A DNA stretch of 64,000 nt from Chamaelirium japonicum. Its lineage: Eukaryota > Streptophyta > Magnoliopsida > Liliales > Melanthiaceae. Below the pieces are notes generated by a model. That model saw only the letters and a list, made by a program, of their open reading frames with translations, was not told the origin of the DNA and did not search any database. The stretch is taken from positions 69,495,744 to 69,559,743 of the forward strand of contig OX393550.1 in the NCBI GenBank assembly GCA_947650365.1. The letters run 5' to 3'. Below, one piece after another: positions 11,262 to 29,100 of this stretch (within the stretch, counting starts at the first letter, position 1; every line of letters begins with the position of its first letter). The position numbers were made by a program, and so were the translations under genes.

Positions 11262-12640
11262 GGGAGTGGCCTCAAGGTCTAGGATATCTCAAAACATACC
11301 AAACAAGATCTATCCTTACAAAAATAGCCTTAGGGTGAAAATCATATAAGGCCCTACGCAAGCATGAAAGAAAATAAGGCAATCAATTTTTTTAGGTGGA
11401 GACTCGTGGAAAAAAACCCCCAGCCCAGTCAAGCCGGGTGGGTGACCAACGGCCTACCCCTTACTATACTACTTGTGGTTTGGTAAAAGTGGATTACGAG
11501 GGACCCTAGAAGTTACCCTTGTTACTCGTGCACGTCGGAGTGCTCTCCCCACCTCGGCAGCAAGTGGACTCGGAGCAAGATCGCAAGTATTCTGAGCTTC
11601 GTCACTGCAACGACCTTCCACCAAGATCACAAGTGACATGAATGAAAAGGGAGATAAGAGAGTGATAGATTGGAAATGATATCTACAAAAAGCTAGGGGA
11701 AGAAGCATATCAAGAGATCATCTAAGAAGAGCAAGAGCTTCTTCCTCTAGATTCTCTCTCAATTGAACCAATGAAGATTCTCTCTCAATTGAACCAATGA
11801 AAATCGAAATCTCAAAGCAAGGCTTAGGGTTTAGACTGCTTGAGAGAGATCACTCTTACTAATGAATACTAGCCTCCTTTTATAGTCCTTGAGTAAACCT
11901 AATGATTAATGCTCATAAAAATCGATTAAAACAAAATGAAATCAGGTGAATCAGTAAACTTGAACCCATCATGTGCACGACTTAGGAGTCGTGCTCATGA
12001 CCTGGAAGAAAAACATACCAAAGACCCTCCAGGTCATGCACAAACTTATCCAGGTTGTGCTCACAATCAGGATGTCGTGTGCATGATGGAGCTCGGCCGC
12101 ACAATTTCCTAAAGAGCCTCTCAGATCCAATAAACTCGGGCGATTAAATTACGATCCGAAAAATCTGAGATATTGTGTCGTACCTTAAGTCTTGCGTACG
12201 ACTGTAGTCGCGTGCATGCTTTGAGTCGTGTACATTTCCTGAAGGCTGTGCACGACTTCTGTTGAAGCACAATATAGGATATGTGAAAGTACTCTAAATC
12301 AATATGATTATATTCGAGGATGAGTAAGACATGCCCACATGCTTATGCAAATGAAAGGTGCAAGTTTTCGATGCTAAAACCAATTTTTATGTGCATGCAA
12401 AATGATTGAATCCGATAAACTCAAAAGGGGTGTGTGTGTGTGATTCTAGTTTTCGAAAGAAGTAGGCTAGTATCCAATCCAGTGTTCTGAAGCTATCCAT
12501 CAAGAGATAGAAATAAAATACAAGAGCTTGTGATAGCTTGGGGAAGAGTAGAACTTGAAGTGAGTCTTTACCGCTTCGTTTTCAGATGTAAGCATGGGTA
12601 AGTAATCAAACACTCTAACTCTACCCCCGGACTCAAAAAG
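11262..12640 (-). mobile_element. Probable 5' LTR region of copia-1
   Basis: The sequence beyond the primer-binding-like site has LTR-like character on the minus strand, and blocks built on GTCGTGCACGAC or GTCGTGCTCATGAC recur around 11970-12260. Similar GTCGTGC-type blocks occur near 24340 and 33785, the latter inside a better-defined copia LTR. Exact termini were not found. An internal tandem duplication (GATTCTCTCTCAATTGAACC) is present near 11748-11802. Confidence 0.4.
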
Positions 12641-13500
12641 ATAAATTATAACCACCGGATGGTAATAATGTTTTGACTAAAAAATACAATGTTGCTAAAG
12701 TCAACAGTGCCGACAAGAAGGAGGTTGCCTGACCGGGGTCGTCGTATCTCCAGGATCAATGGCCACGAGACTTGCACGATAGAGGGCAATAAGATTCTTA
12801 GGACATCGCCTAGCACGATTTGACCATTATGGAAGAGTTTCAAACTCTTTTCTTTTTTTGTTAGTCGATCATTATAAATCGATTTGCATCTAATACTAAA
12901 CTCGAAATTAATTTAGATAATATATCAAGAACTAAATATCAATCTTCTCTTTTAGAAAAAGCTAGCTAAGGTGAATGACGGTTCCATAGAACCCGCTCTG
13001 CTTTATCAAGAAATTTGTATAATAAGTTAGTGATTTGTCTTTACTTAGTAAATCGTAGTTGCTAAATAAGATATTTGATCCTAAACATTTTGCACTAGGA
13101 ATTTCAAATTTGTCTTCCATTTTGTTGTTTTGAATGTCCTAATATTCCAACAGCTCTAAATCAGTCAATGGTAAAAGTAAATAAAAAAAATCATTTGATT
13201 GCCATTTGACAAGTCGCTTGGAGGAATATTTGTTTGGCGTGGCACGTTACATCTGATTCAAACATTCTGTTTGAGGAGCCTATCGGAGAGGTTCTTAGTG
13301 GAGAGTTTTTCTACTAATAAGTGATGTACTGATCACTATAGCGGTCCCTTAAAAATCCCATAACAGAGTAGGAAGGGAGTGCTAAGCATGGCCCGTCTAA
13401 GTTGTGCTCCGAGAACGATTTTGTTTCGACCTCCTTAAAGAGGTTAGAGCATCACCCTCTTACTCATTGGTCCATTTCAAAGACATGTATGTCATTTAGC
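12641..13500. other. Intergenic DNA, nothing recognised
   Basis: Short open frames only. GAGAACGATTTTGTTTCGAC near 13412 is a near-copy of the palindrome arm that starts at 13501. Confidence 0.5.
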
Positions 13501-13528
13501 GAGAACGATTTTGTTCCACTCTCTAGAA

Positions 13529-13611
<83 letters not shown>

Positions 13612-13631
13612 GTGGAACAAAATCGTTCTTC
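13501..13631. repeat. Inverted repeat enclosing an (AG)n tract
   Basis: GAGAACGATTTTGTTCCAC at 13501 is mirrored by GTGGAACAAAATCGTTCTT at about 13612-13631. Between them lie a short AGAACAAAATA piece and about 37 AG units (13537-13610). This looks like a small palindromic element whose centre has expanded as a microsatellite. Confidence 0.8.
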
Positions 13632-13900
13632 CAATTCGCACTAGTCATTATGGTGAAATGACCAAAAGCCCTTGATTTGGGTGTGCTCGTTATGGACGGC
13701 TGTGATGCGGTGAGACCCGGAATACAGAGAATCACAGTCGATTCCGATACTGGGGGCGGTGGCAGAGTCGAGAGGAAGGAAGAACCAACGGGGAAGTGGG
13801 GAGACCACTGAACCCCACATGTGGAACAGCTGTTGTTGTTCTCTACAGTTCCCCACCCTTTGCTCTTTTTTTTTTTTTTCTTTAGCTTCGGTTGGGTGTG

Positions 13901-14025
13901 GGAAAATTTTCAGCACATCCTGCTTACCATACAACCATAGGGCCCACTGCGATCCAAGAGACATGACGTATCATGCAGTCGGCCCCTCGGTTGTATGGCA
14001 CGCAGGATGTGCTGAAATTTTTTTC
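13901..14025. repeat. Foldback hairpin about 0.9 kb upstream of the CESA start codon
   Basis: The arms AAAATTTTCAGCACATCCTG, then CCATACAACC, are mirrored by GGTTGTATGG and CAGGATGTGCTGAAATTTTT. Stems are about 40 bases with a loop of about 40. No target duplication was identified. It is probably a MITE in the CESA upstream region; a hairpin transcript is possible but not shown. Confidence 0.75.
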
Positions 14026-14209
14026 CCGTGTGGGTGGGGCTGACTTGTCTTCATCCTCCATCCGATATCCATTTCCCGTATCTTTGCTTGCGATCGCCGC
14101 TCTCCCCGCCTTTTTCTTTATCCCCCCCTTTCGAATAACCATAATTACCCAATCCTCCCTCCCGCAGTAAAACCCCGTGGTCCTCCCGCGGTGAAAGTCG
14201 GCAGTTTTG

Positions 14210-14212
<3 letters not shown>

Positions 14213-14251
<39 letters not shown>

Positions 14252-14257
14252 CTCTCT
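14213..14257 (+). promoter_or_regulatory. Pyrimidine (CT)n tract in the CESA upstream region
   Basis: A run of CT units with one interruption, followed by more pyrimidine-rich sequence. CT/GA tracts are common near plant transcription starts. It lies 0.7 kb upstream of the CESA start codon; a regulatory role is inference. Confidence 0.4.
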
Positions 14258-14469
14258 CCCCCCTACATCACTTGGCATCACGAGAGGAGGTTGTTTTGAC
14301 GCATTAGCCGTGTCGGCGGAGGGGTTGATAAAGGTCCCAACGAGTGGCAGATGAGGAGAGAGAGAGTGGGGGTCGCGGACAGAAGAGGAGGTGAGGAGAG
14401 AGAGAGAGAGAGGGTGGGGGGTGGATTAGGGTTCTTGATGACAGCTGAGCTGCTGCTCCAGCCTCCAGC

Positions 14470-14480
14470 TATATTATAAT
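14470..14480 (+). promoter_or_regulatory. Candidate TATA element of CESA
   Basis: TATATTATAAT is followed within 40-90 bases by pyrimidine-rich sequence typical of a plant transcription start. If it is used, the 5' leader would be about 450 bases. No experimental support is available. Confidence 0.4.
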
Positions 14481-14576
14481 TTGTTTATCATCCAGTTTAT
14501 TCTCCCCCATCCACCCCTCTCTAATTTTTTTTTTCCCTCCCTCTCGTTTTAAGGGGGGTTTTCTTCATTGAAGAAG

Positions 14577-14597
14577 ATGGATATTTTTTCCTTTTGA
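14577..14597 (+). CDS. Candidate six-codon upstream ORF in the CESA leader
   Basis: ATG, five further codons and TGA encode MDIFSF. If transcription starts near 14500, this is the only ATG upstream of the CESA initiation codon at 14958. It lies 360 bases upstream and does not overlap the main frame. Whether it is translated is unknown. Confidence 0.3.
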   Translation: MDIFSF

Positions 14598-14957
14598 CTG
14601 AAAGCTGGGTTTTTTTTTTCGCCCCCTTCCGCTGCCCTCACTCCTATTTCTTCTGCTAAGAAGCAAGGGATATTAGAGAGAGAGAGAGGAGAGGGAGAGG
14701 GGCTGCTGCCAGCCATAGTCTCAGAAGGCTCCTCCCCCTCCCCACCTACCATCCAGTGGCCATTCATACCAGAAGGGGGCTTCTTTCTTCCCAAATCGGG
14801 CCACTCCTCTAAAAATTGCACCATTCCTCTGAAAATTGTATCTTTCGAGCTGGGTTTCCGAGCAAATCCACAGATCCGGAAAAAAATTTGGTGGGGTCGT
14901 ACCCTGTAGCGGGCGCTCCGATCACTCCTGCCCCCTGTTACCGTCGTCAACGGCCGA

Positions 14958-20562
<5,605 letters not shown>

Positions 20563-20914
20563 GCACCGAGGGCCGTGTGCGTTCAGATATATATAATCCA
20601 GGAGAGTGCGGAGGATGTGTGGCTATCACCTGACACGGGGAAAGGTACAGATCTTCCCAATGTACGTGATGGAATTCTGCATTCTGTTGTAGATAGAAAC
20701 ACGGGTCGTGCTGCAACTATTTTTTTCTTCTTCTTCCGTCCGTCGATGGCCAAGTCTAAGCTCATGGGTTTGATCAATGGAGTCGGTGAGGTTGGATGGT
20801 CTTGTGTAGTTTGTTTGTGGAGGATAGGCGGTAGCAGCATTGATTCTTTATTAATTGGAGGTACGGGTATTGTGAGAGGAGGAGAGGGGGATGAAGGGTC
20901 AGCCATTGTTCATG

Positions 20915-20945
<31 letters not shown>

Positions 20946-21010
20946 GCCTTGCAGCAGCAGCAGCAGCAGCTTGATGAAAGTCTCTGTATATTGAATTATT
21001 CACAATAAGG
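20563..21010 (+). other. CESA 3' untranslated region with trinucleotide repeats
   Basis: It follows the TGA at 20560-20562. It contains an (ACT)n run at about 20918-20945 and an (AGC)n run at about 20952-20970. AATAAG at 21004-21009 is a possible near-upstream polyadenylation signal. Other AATAAT-like signals occur near 21178, so the transcript end is uncertain. Confidence 0.5.
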
Positions 21011-23539
21011 CAGCCCCTGTCTGCTATCTGAACATTGAGGAAGGCGATAAGGTGTGTTTATTCTGTTGGATTGTGAGCTGCCCATTTCTGGTGGTGTTAG
21101 TGTGTACTCCAATTGCACTTCAATTCCTAGTGATACACGGGCGGTGGCAGTAATCGGAGACAGCGAATGCTTTGTGTGTAATAATCCTTCTTGTTCTTGT
21201 TTTTGATGGGAAACTGTATAATGATATGTTTGTTCATGGTATATAATGAGGCTTCACTCAGTTCAGAGGCTACTCATCTCATCATCTTTGTCATGCTGCT
21301 TCTTTTTCTTTCTGTACCCCATGCACTCCACTGCACTGCACTGCACTGCTCTGTATCCAGTCTCCACAGTATAGGAAAAGGTGAAGCCTCTGTTGGATCC
21401 TTGTCCATATCTTTGGAGCTGCTTGTTTGTTTGGGATCATACTATATTATTCGTACGGTGGGATGGATTCCCTTTGCTTGGCTGTAGCCAGCCGTGTCTG
21501 CTGCTGTATCGAGAGTGATTTTAAAATTTTTTGTCCTTCCATCATCCTGGCTGGCGTCTGGTGAAGGTGGTATCCTCTCTCTTTCTTTCCGGGCAAACAA
21601 GGCTGCTCCACTCAGGGAGTGGAAGGACAGGCCGTCGGTGGCGGCGAGGAGAAAAAAAAATTGACGACCGGTGACTACGACCGACTAATGGCATTGTGGG
21701 GCCACATACACCTGTGATTTGAAGAGACTAAGAGCATCTTTCAGTTGATTTATTCAATTGTATTTCTTTCTTCTTGTTTTACCAAAAGGACTCAAACAAA
21801 TTTGGGGAAGTTTGACATAAGTCCTTTTTGAGAGATGAGACATTAATTTCAAAATATAGCTCAAGTCCCTCCTAACGAATATGAACTCTTTCTGAAACGA
21901 ATATGTACTGTTTCTGGACACGAATATACTCTTCGAATTTATATTTGTAGGGACCTAAGCTAATATAGCAAATTAAGGTGCATGCGGCTAATATTACAAA
22001 ATAGTTAAGGACCTATACCTAATTTGCTTAACAAAATTTTCTATGTTGATATTTTTCTCCCTAAGGTTGAGAGAGAAGTAGGAAAACCTAAAGATAGTGG
22101 GCCTCGGTTTGCATTGAATGAAATTCTATAAACTTTCTTACTTTTTACTTTTCAGAATAGTCTCTATAAAGATTTTTTTCATGGGTCCTGATTTGGTCAT
22201 TTTACACAAAAATAGGGAGAGATTGAGGAGCTTGTTGGAGTGCTCTTTCATTCCCGGCTTACGTGGCAGTTATAAGCTTTGAAGAATATGGAAGAAATGT
22301 ACAAGTTCGTTGAAGATGCGCTAAGAGCACCTCCAACGGTCTTCCTTAACATTTTGCCACGTCAGCCAAATAAGAGAGTGGAATTTTGTTCCACTCCAAC
22401 AGCCTCCCTCCCCACTGCATATTGAAAAAATGGATGGTCTTGATATTCTAAAACCAACAGCTCCGATTGATTATGCAAATATCACATGGGTGATATTGAC
22501 ATGCAGTCACCTACCATTTAAATGGATGGTCTTGATTTTCTAAACAACGGCTTCGATTCATTCTTCAATATCACATGGGTGACGGTGACATGCGGAACCC
22601 ATCCAAGCGAGTGGTGGATGCCTTGCTCAAGCGGGCGAGTAAAAATCTGTTCACTTAGCTTCACTGACTTAAGCGAGGGGTTAAGCGAGACCATTGAAGG
22701 TGATTTCATCATGTTTTATTGGGGTTCAAATTACCTCTTTACACTTATGTGGTGTACGTGGCACACTATCACTGGCCAGTCGTAGTTACGGGTAGTCAAA
22801 TTTTTTTCTGGTCGGTGATTATGGACCGGTGGCATGTGGGGGTACAAATGCCCTCTTCTCAATATGATTGCTGGTTATCGATCATCTTTACTACTGCTAT
22901 TATTATCCTTATCATTAATATTGCTCACAGTTAATCATCACGAACTCAGAGCCGTCCGATCAGAACCAAAGTGCGGTAGCACCTTCTCCCATCACTGCCG
23001 CACGATGACAGACGATCCGAAAGTGAATTGTACTCCAGCCGACTGCATGTGGCTGTGATGCGCGCCAGCCCCACCAACCGGGGCGGCCGACCGGAGGAGA
23101 TCCGAACTCCCCCCATCCCCATGTGGGGTTGGGGACTACTCTACAGATTGGTGAATCAACTGCTAAACTACATCACGACAACACGACAGGTCAATTAATA
23201 AACCACGGCAAAGGGTGATCGTGGTGGAGTTGAGGGAGGTGGGTAAAGAGATTCTTATTTATTAAAGGCCACCCCTCCTCCAACGGCTGCATATGTATTG
23301 TATTGCATTGAATTTTTCCCAAATAAACTATGGAGGGACGGTGAGATTCCGTCTCCCAACCCCATGAGGGGGGGGAGTCTCCCAAAGCTTCCATTCAACC
23401 CCTCCACCTTCAAGAAATCAAGTGTTCTTATTATTTTGTTAATATTTTCCAAATGAAAAAAATAATAGCTTCTAGAATAACTTGCACATTTTCCATGCAT
23501 GGTCATTTGGAAAAGCCCACTCATTCATGATTTTGATCA
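21011..23539. other. Intergenic DNA between CESA and LTR-like sequence
   Basis: No gene seen. At about 22430-22610 there is a diverged tandem duplication of about 90 bp, each copy starting AATGGATGGTCTTGAT and containing ATATCACATGGGTGA. Sequence near 22321 (TAAGAGCACCTCCAACGG) resembles the ends of small plant repeat elements. The open frames here lack motifs. Confidence 0.5.
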
Positions 23540-24893
23540 AACCATAACTTGGCCAACCATTACAGATCCTATTGTGGGTGCACAATCTGGCTAAGGCATT
23601 CAAGGGCCCACACATACAGTATAAGTGAGGCCTACAAGAACAGCTCGAAGCCTAGTAGATGACAGGGGCCTACCTTCCCTGCTTGGGGACCACAGTGTTC
23701 CCTCAGGGTCCGATAGTCCCTGAGGGACCCACGAATACAGCTCAAGGCCCAGCAATTCAAGTGGGGACCATGAAAACAGCTCGAGGCCCAATAGACAGCA
23801 AGGGCCCACCAGCCCTACCTGGGGCCTACAAAGATAGCACGGGGCTTAATAGCCCGCCTGCAGAAACTGTCCCAAGATCTGGCACTTCCCAACCTCTATA
23901 AATAGAAGACTTGGCAGTGACTCCAGACAGAATCTCAGCAGCCTATTATAGTTCTTCAAAATCCATACTTACAGAGCTCGAACGAAGAACAAGTAGGTTT
24001 GTAGAAACCACTATCCAGGAGCAGATAGGGTTTTAGAACCCACTCTCTCTCCTCTCCCCACTTTGCCATCTGAGTACTTTTATAAGCAATCCTTGGCCTA
24101 TCGAGAGTTGCTCGACTTTATTCAAAGTTAGTGGATTCAAGGTTGCGCCTTACCTCACGGAGACGTAGGCTTCGGCTGAACTTCGTCACCAATTCACTGT
24201 GTTTACTCTCTACTCTCTATGCTCTATAGTGTCTACACAATAGGACACCACACTCAAATTCTATTATTGTTACTGAAAAACTTTACACGACGAAAGAATC
24301 CCCCACACCTGTTGCTTCATTGGCAAATTTGTATGCACACTTTAGAAGTCGTGCGCACCACTCTTTTTATGCACACGATCTAGCGTTTGTTAGGATTCTC
24401 TGGATTTTCCAAATTGTAGCTTAACAGCCAGAAAAAATAGGATCTAAGATGCCCCGCCGGTAAGTCGTGTGAACGAAGAGTTAGGAATTAGCTTGGGATA
24501 TTTACCGGTCAAATATGTGGGTGTACCTCTATCATTCTCCGAAGTAAAGAAATTTATGTTCGGACCCTTGCTTGACAAGACAACCAAAACCACTTATTGT
24601 TGAGCTATCAAACATTTTTCCATAGGAGGTAGAATGAAGCTTATTAAGTCTGAACTGAGGCCACCGAGCAAGAAGAAGAAATCTCTACAGTTAAAATATC
24701 TTCGCGGAGGAATGATCGTCTAATCCTTTGATTCAGTGTAGATATGAATTTGCATTCATACTAAATAATTTATAACGCAAGATTGTTGTTAGAATTCGAT
24801 GTTAAACCCATGTAAGATATGTACCATTGACGATCGATCCAACGATTGACTTTTGCTTCCACTGCGATTCTGATCCAGAAAACTTATTCCAAC
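23540..24893 (+). mobile_element. LTR-like sequence with TATA box and primer-binding-like site
   Basis: A TATA box (CTATAAATAGAAG) at about 23895-23907 is preceded by diverged repeats of GGCCCA and ACAGCTCGAGGCCCA in a U3-like segment. GAGACGTAGGCTTCGGC near 24162 is typical of plant LTR U5 regions. At 24880-24905 the sequence reads TTATTCCAACA then ACTGATATCAAAACAT, an LTR end followed by a degenerate tRNA-Met primer site. That end resembles the end of the solo LTR at 10400-10513. The block may therefore be two LTR pieces side by side. Confidence 0.5.
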
Positions 24894-25520
24894 AACTGAT
24901 ATCAAAACATCGCTGACGGTGTCTCATGATTTCTTTCATGAAACTATCATGCGCGCACATGGATTGCATGTGGCATCACATCCGTCCGTGCTGCGCGGGA
25001 TTAGTACTAGCGTGTGTATAATGTGGGAGTTCGAAGGGATAAAAGATGGTGCCACATCTGGATTGTAAAAGAAAGTTGGTGAAGGCTTGGAAAAAATCAT
25101 ATTCTTTTGTGGAAAAAGGTATATTGAATCACCATATCAAACACATTACCAAATCCAGGTTAACGGCTGACGAACAAATTATGAGATAAATAGCAGTTGC
25201 ACTTTCAAAATCAAAGCCTGAGTACTCATAGAAGAAATGATTTTACATAAAAGATTTGATATTCAGGGTATCACATCAATCTTGACAAAGAAAAATACCA
25301 TGCAGTCCGAATCGCTGTACTTAAAATTATATAGACCTTGAACATCGACTCTCCCGTCCTAACCGGTGCTAATTAATCCCTGTTCCAAAGAATTTGCCAC
25401 TAGAAGATAAAAAAAGGCGGCCTTCGATGGCTAGTCTCCGCATTTCATTGCAGGCTCGGCTTCAAACCAGGCAGGATCCTCGTAGGGAAGTATATGGTTC
25501 TGCGATGTCACGAGCTGTGG
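24894..25520. other. Intergenic DNA and probable URGT 3' untranslated region
   Basis: The minus-strand sequence just below 25521 is likely the URGT 3' untranslated region. No clear AATAAA was identified. The rest, to 24894, has no recognisable feature. Confidence 0.45.
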
Positions 25521-26131
25521 CTAGGCTTTCGTTTCCCCGAGCTCCACATCCTTGATGGAAGCATTTTCCACTCCTTCCCTCAACAGACGGAACTCCTCTT
25601 CGGTTAGGCTGGTTTTGGTAAGAGCAATCTTCGCGTTGGCTTGCTTCTCCACCTCCATCGCCCAGTTGTAGATGACCATGCCGATGACAGCAATCGACAT
25701 TCCCGTTATGTTTTTCATTGTCAGCTCGGAATCGAACAGCAGCCAGCCAAGTATGAGCACGCAAACTGTCTTCATGTGGCCCAACACCTGGAACGAGACA
25801 GCCGAGAAACGGCCGATGCACATATACTGGCTGACATTGCAGAACACAGCAAGCGTGCACGAGAGGAAGATGAAAAGCTGCATAAAAACATTTTCGGCCA
25901 TTATCAGGTATTTACCTCTGACACGGAAAGAAAAAGGAAAAATGTGCACGGTATAGAGAGAGAACTTACGATTGCACCAGAAGAAAATTTATAGTTTAGT
26001 ATAAATCTTCCATTGAGATAGTAATCTATGAAAGGTCCAAGAATTAATAGAGAAAGGGCTTGTATGGGAGCCGTTTTACTCAGCAGCTCAATGGAGCCGA
26101 TCGAATACTTTGTCTGGAAGGAGCCAATTGT
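25521..26131 (-). CDS. URGT: URGT exons 4 and 5 (C-terminal part)
   Basis: Exon 4 (26131-25970, 54 codons) begins ACAATTGGC after TGTGCAG and ends at the donor GTAAGT. Exon 5 (25877-25521, 118 residues plus stop) starts [19 protein letters not shown] after ATGCAG. Together they encode the last membrane segments and the acidic cytosolic tail. An annotation made without the 5' exons would see this as a truncated transporter. Confidence 0.93.
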
Positions 26132-29100
26132 CTGCACAGAAGGAGAAGGCCCAATCCATATATGAGACAAGATAAGTTCTAAAGAAAATCACACATTGTG
26201 TAAATATAAATATGACCTATTGCTATCATGCAAATCACAACATAACCCAGCTTCTGCACAATAATCTCACCCACAATCGTGGAGATACAGCGAATTCATA
26301 GATTATAATCGTATTCCATGCATTAGTACTATCGAACTTTTTTCCCCCTCTCCTATCAGAACCATATCATCTACAGTAAAAAGCTTCATTTGATAGGTTT
26401 CATCCAGGCTCTCCTCAGACGAAAATCTCGTTTTTGGACCATATGGCACAATTCTAGGCCCACTCCTCTATCATTCAAGAATTGCATACAAGATCCAAAT
26501 CCATGATTGTAAGTTGGACACTTGATGGATAAATTTTTTATTATGAATTCCCTATTTTGTAAGTTGGAAACATGACAGATGAATTCAATATGGGAATCTT
26601 GCTTAAAGTCAGCTATGACTTATAAAATCTACCACAGAGATGAATGCAATTCCCTATATCATATCATGCCTTATAACACCTTCATTCATACTCTTTCCTA
26701 TTCTAGCGGAGTCTTGGAGGGTCGCTTCCCAATAGAATGAGCTGAAACTTATCCATACCCGTCAGCTGACCTTTTACGTTTCTTGGCAATTCCCCTATCT
26801 TGCCAAGGTGGCTTGGTCTGGTTTTCAAAACCAGTCTTAGATGGTTAATGTGACAGCATGTATGAAGCTTCTTGTCAATCTTCCCTATCGTCAGACCTCA
26901 TCTTGCTGGGATAAAACTTGGATGATGATGATGATGACACATGACGCTAATGGGAAAGTTGCCTGCAATTTCCGTTTTATCCTTTCGTTGCGTGAATAAT
27001 GCTCAACACCTCCACATTCCATATAAGAACCAAATTATCACCAAGTCACACATGTGGGTCCCACATGTTAGTAAGGTCACATGCTTGTGAGTTGTGAGTT
27101 GGGTGGGAGTATTAGGGATCTCCCATGCCGCTTTCCCATCCTAGACAAGACAAGAATACCGATGGCCAAATAACATTCCTCAATGGCAACCAGACAAAAA
27201 GGGCAACAACAACTCTATCTTAGATCAGAAAACCCTAGGGCACATCACTATCATAGGCACACCTATCGTGGACGAAAGTCCATATACCCTCCCCCATGTG
27301 TTTAACAATGATGTTCTTAAAAGCTAACAATGATATTATTATATGCCTTCTAAAGAATCCCAAAACAAGTTATTTAATATGCATTTTATTTGAAATTTGA
27401 ATATTTCAAAAAACTTTAATACCATGAATCAAATATTTCCTTCTACCCTCTTTGTCTACACTCATTCCTCTTCGAGAGGAACCTTGTGAGTGTTACTCAA
27501 TAGTTGGAAGATTTTAAAGTACGTAACCTACAAGTTTAAGACATCCCTACATACCAACTGGCCTTTTAGGTCTCTTGGCATGCTCCTCTCTTGCCAAGTT
27601 GCCTTGGTCAGGGTTTTGGAAAAAAATCATGGATGGTTGACATTAGGACGATCACATATCACATAATTATTTATCAATCTTCCCTACATTCAACCCCATC
27701 TTGATGGGGAAAAAATGGTGGCAGTTAAATGTAAATATGGTTTTATACAGAAAATCAATTGATTACTTATTTCATGTTTTTTCGAAAGAATACTTTGGAG
27801 GAACGACAAACATTGTGAATCGATCACTAGATTTCTAAACATCATAAGAAAAAGAAATAATAGAAGTGTTTGAAACAACAAACCAAGGATCTCTGTTTTG
27901 TAATTTCTACGAATGCAATATTTGGATTTTCTTGACTGGATAAACCATTCATTTTATAATTATGTCCAAGTATCACATGCACCTCAAGATTCTCATCTTT
28001 AAATCCTGATCAATGAAGTGGAAAGGTGAAAACACTCGTAAGAGGGTATGGGGAGGGTCGATGACCGCACGCGACGACTGACTAAACAAAAGATACCTTC
28101 TAAGATGGCCTTGATAAAAGGCACCATGCTAGACTCAACATGGATTAAAATAAATCTTTACTTATGTTCTCTCCTCATCATGGAATGGTAATCAATTACA
28201 TACAAGCTGATTAGATGTCGGGTGGTTCTTTCTCTCCCCACTCTGCAAACAATTCAGATCCAAGTATCGTGTAGTGCAGGGCAAAAACATACAAGGCTTG
28301 CATGACAAAATTAAACTACAAAACACACAAATATTTTTTTACGATGAAACACTTCGCAGGAAAAACCTCACGAGCTAAGTCGGATGGTGAGAGCGATGCA
28401 CTAAGTTTCAAAGGTCCAATACAAGAATGAAGCAAAGATCTCACGAGCCCTACTTGGAGTTTGCATCCACACCACATTGATTTCTGCCTTTCTCCTCAGC
28501 TCTTCTGCAAGCCTCCTGACTGACCGCCTTGCACCAGATTCAACATGAGTAGCCCTTGACGCTCACCCGAGACGATGCTCATACTCCTTCACAAGCGGAG
28601 ACACCCTAACGCCTACGTTAGCAAAGATTGTGTGTTCTCAAAGGTGGATCGCACCCCATCGCACCCCACTGTGGGTGCTAATCGTGCTATAACCGTATAA
28701 GGGACTACTTCGCCGATTTCCTCAATCGACGGTCTCCAAAGGATTTACGACAGTTCACCCGACAACCTACTAAAGGGATTTAGGGTTCTACAAGATTCAC
28801 TCAAACAAGACCTGACCCTTTTCCGATTTGCTCAAAAGAACCCAACACATAAGATTTGCAAGCGTAAGGTAAGAGAAAAGATCCACACAAATAAACCCAA
28901 AGCTAGCACAAAGGGAAAACGATAAACTCAATGAAAATCACGATCTAGCAAGTGATGAAATCGATGCTAACAACATGGAGGAGCAACCTACCAGCCTACG
29001 AGATGATACCTATCAAGATCGGCATGAATGGAGGAAGAAGAGATGAAACCTCGATATTTGAGCTCCACGCAATAACTACATCTTCAAGAAGAACACGCTC

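Larger units (their letters stand above)
6400..11262 (-). mobile_element. Ty1/copia retrotransposon remnant (copia-1), nested insertions inside
   Basis: In minus-strand order it holds a gag end (about 11180-10559), an aspartic protease site (near 8370-8335), sequence resembling the GAG-pre-integrase region (about 8230-7900) and the start of reverse transcriptase (6840-6473). Two later insertions interrupt it: a solo LTR at 8560-10513 and a LINE at 6984-7830. Joining the copia sequence across the LTR keeps a frame open (APTFVEPINAQKKQLKED follows the junction). Most of the integrase, the RT core and RNase H are missing, and several in-frame stops are present, so it is dead. A primer-binding-like site lies at 11243-11256. 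Confidence 0.85.

Noticed and set aside
25521..26170. A separate truncated transporter gene or pseudogene
   Set aside because: Acceptor, phase and residue order match the donor of exon 3 at 48238 exactly, and together the exons give a normal-length protein.
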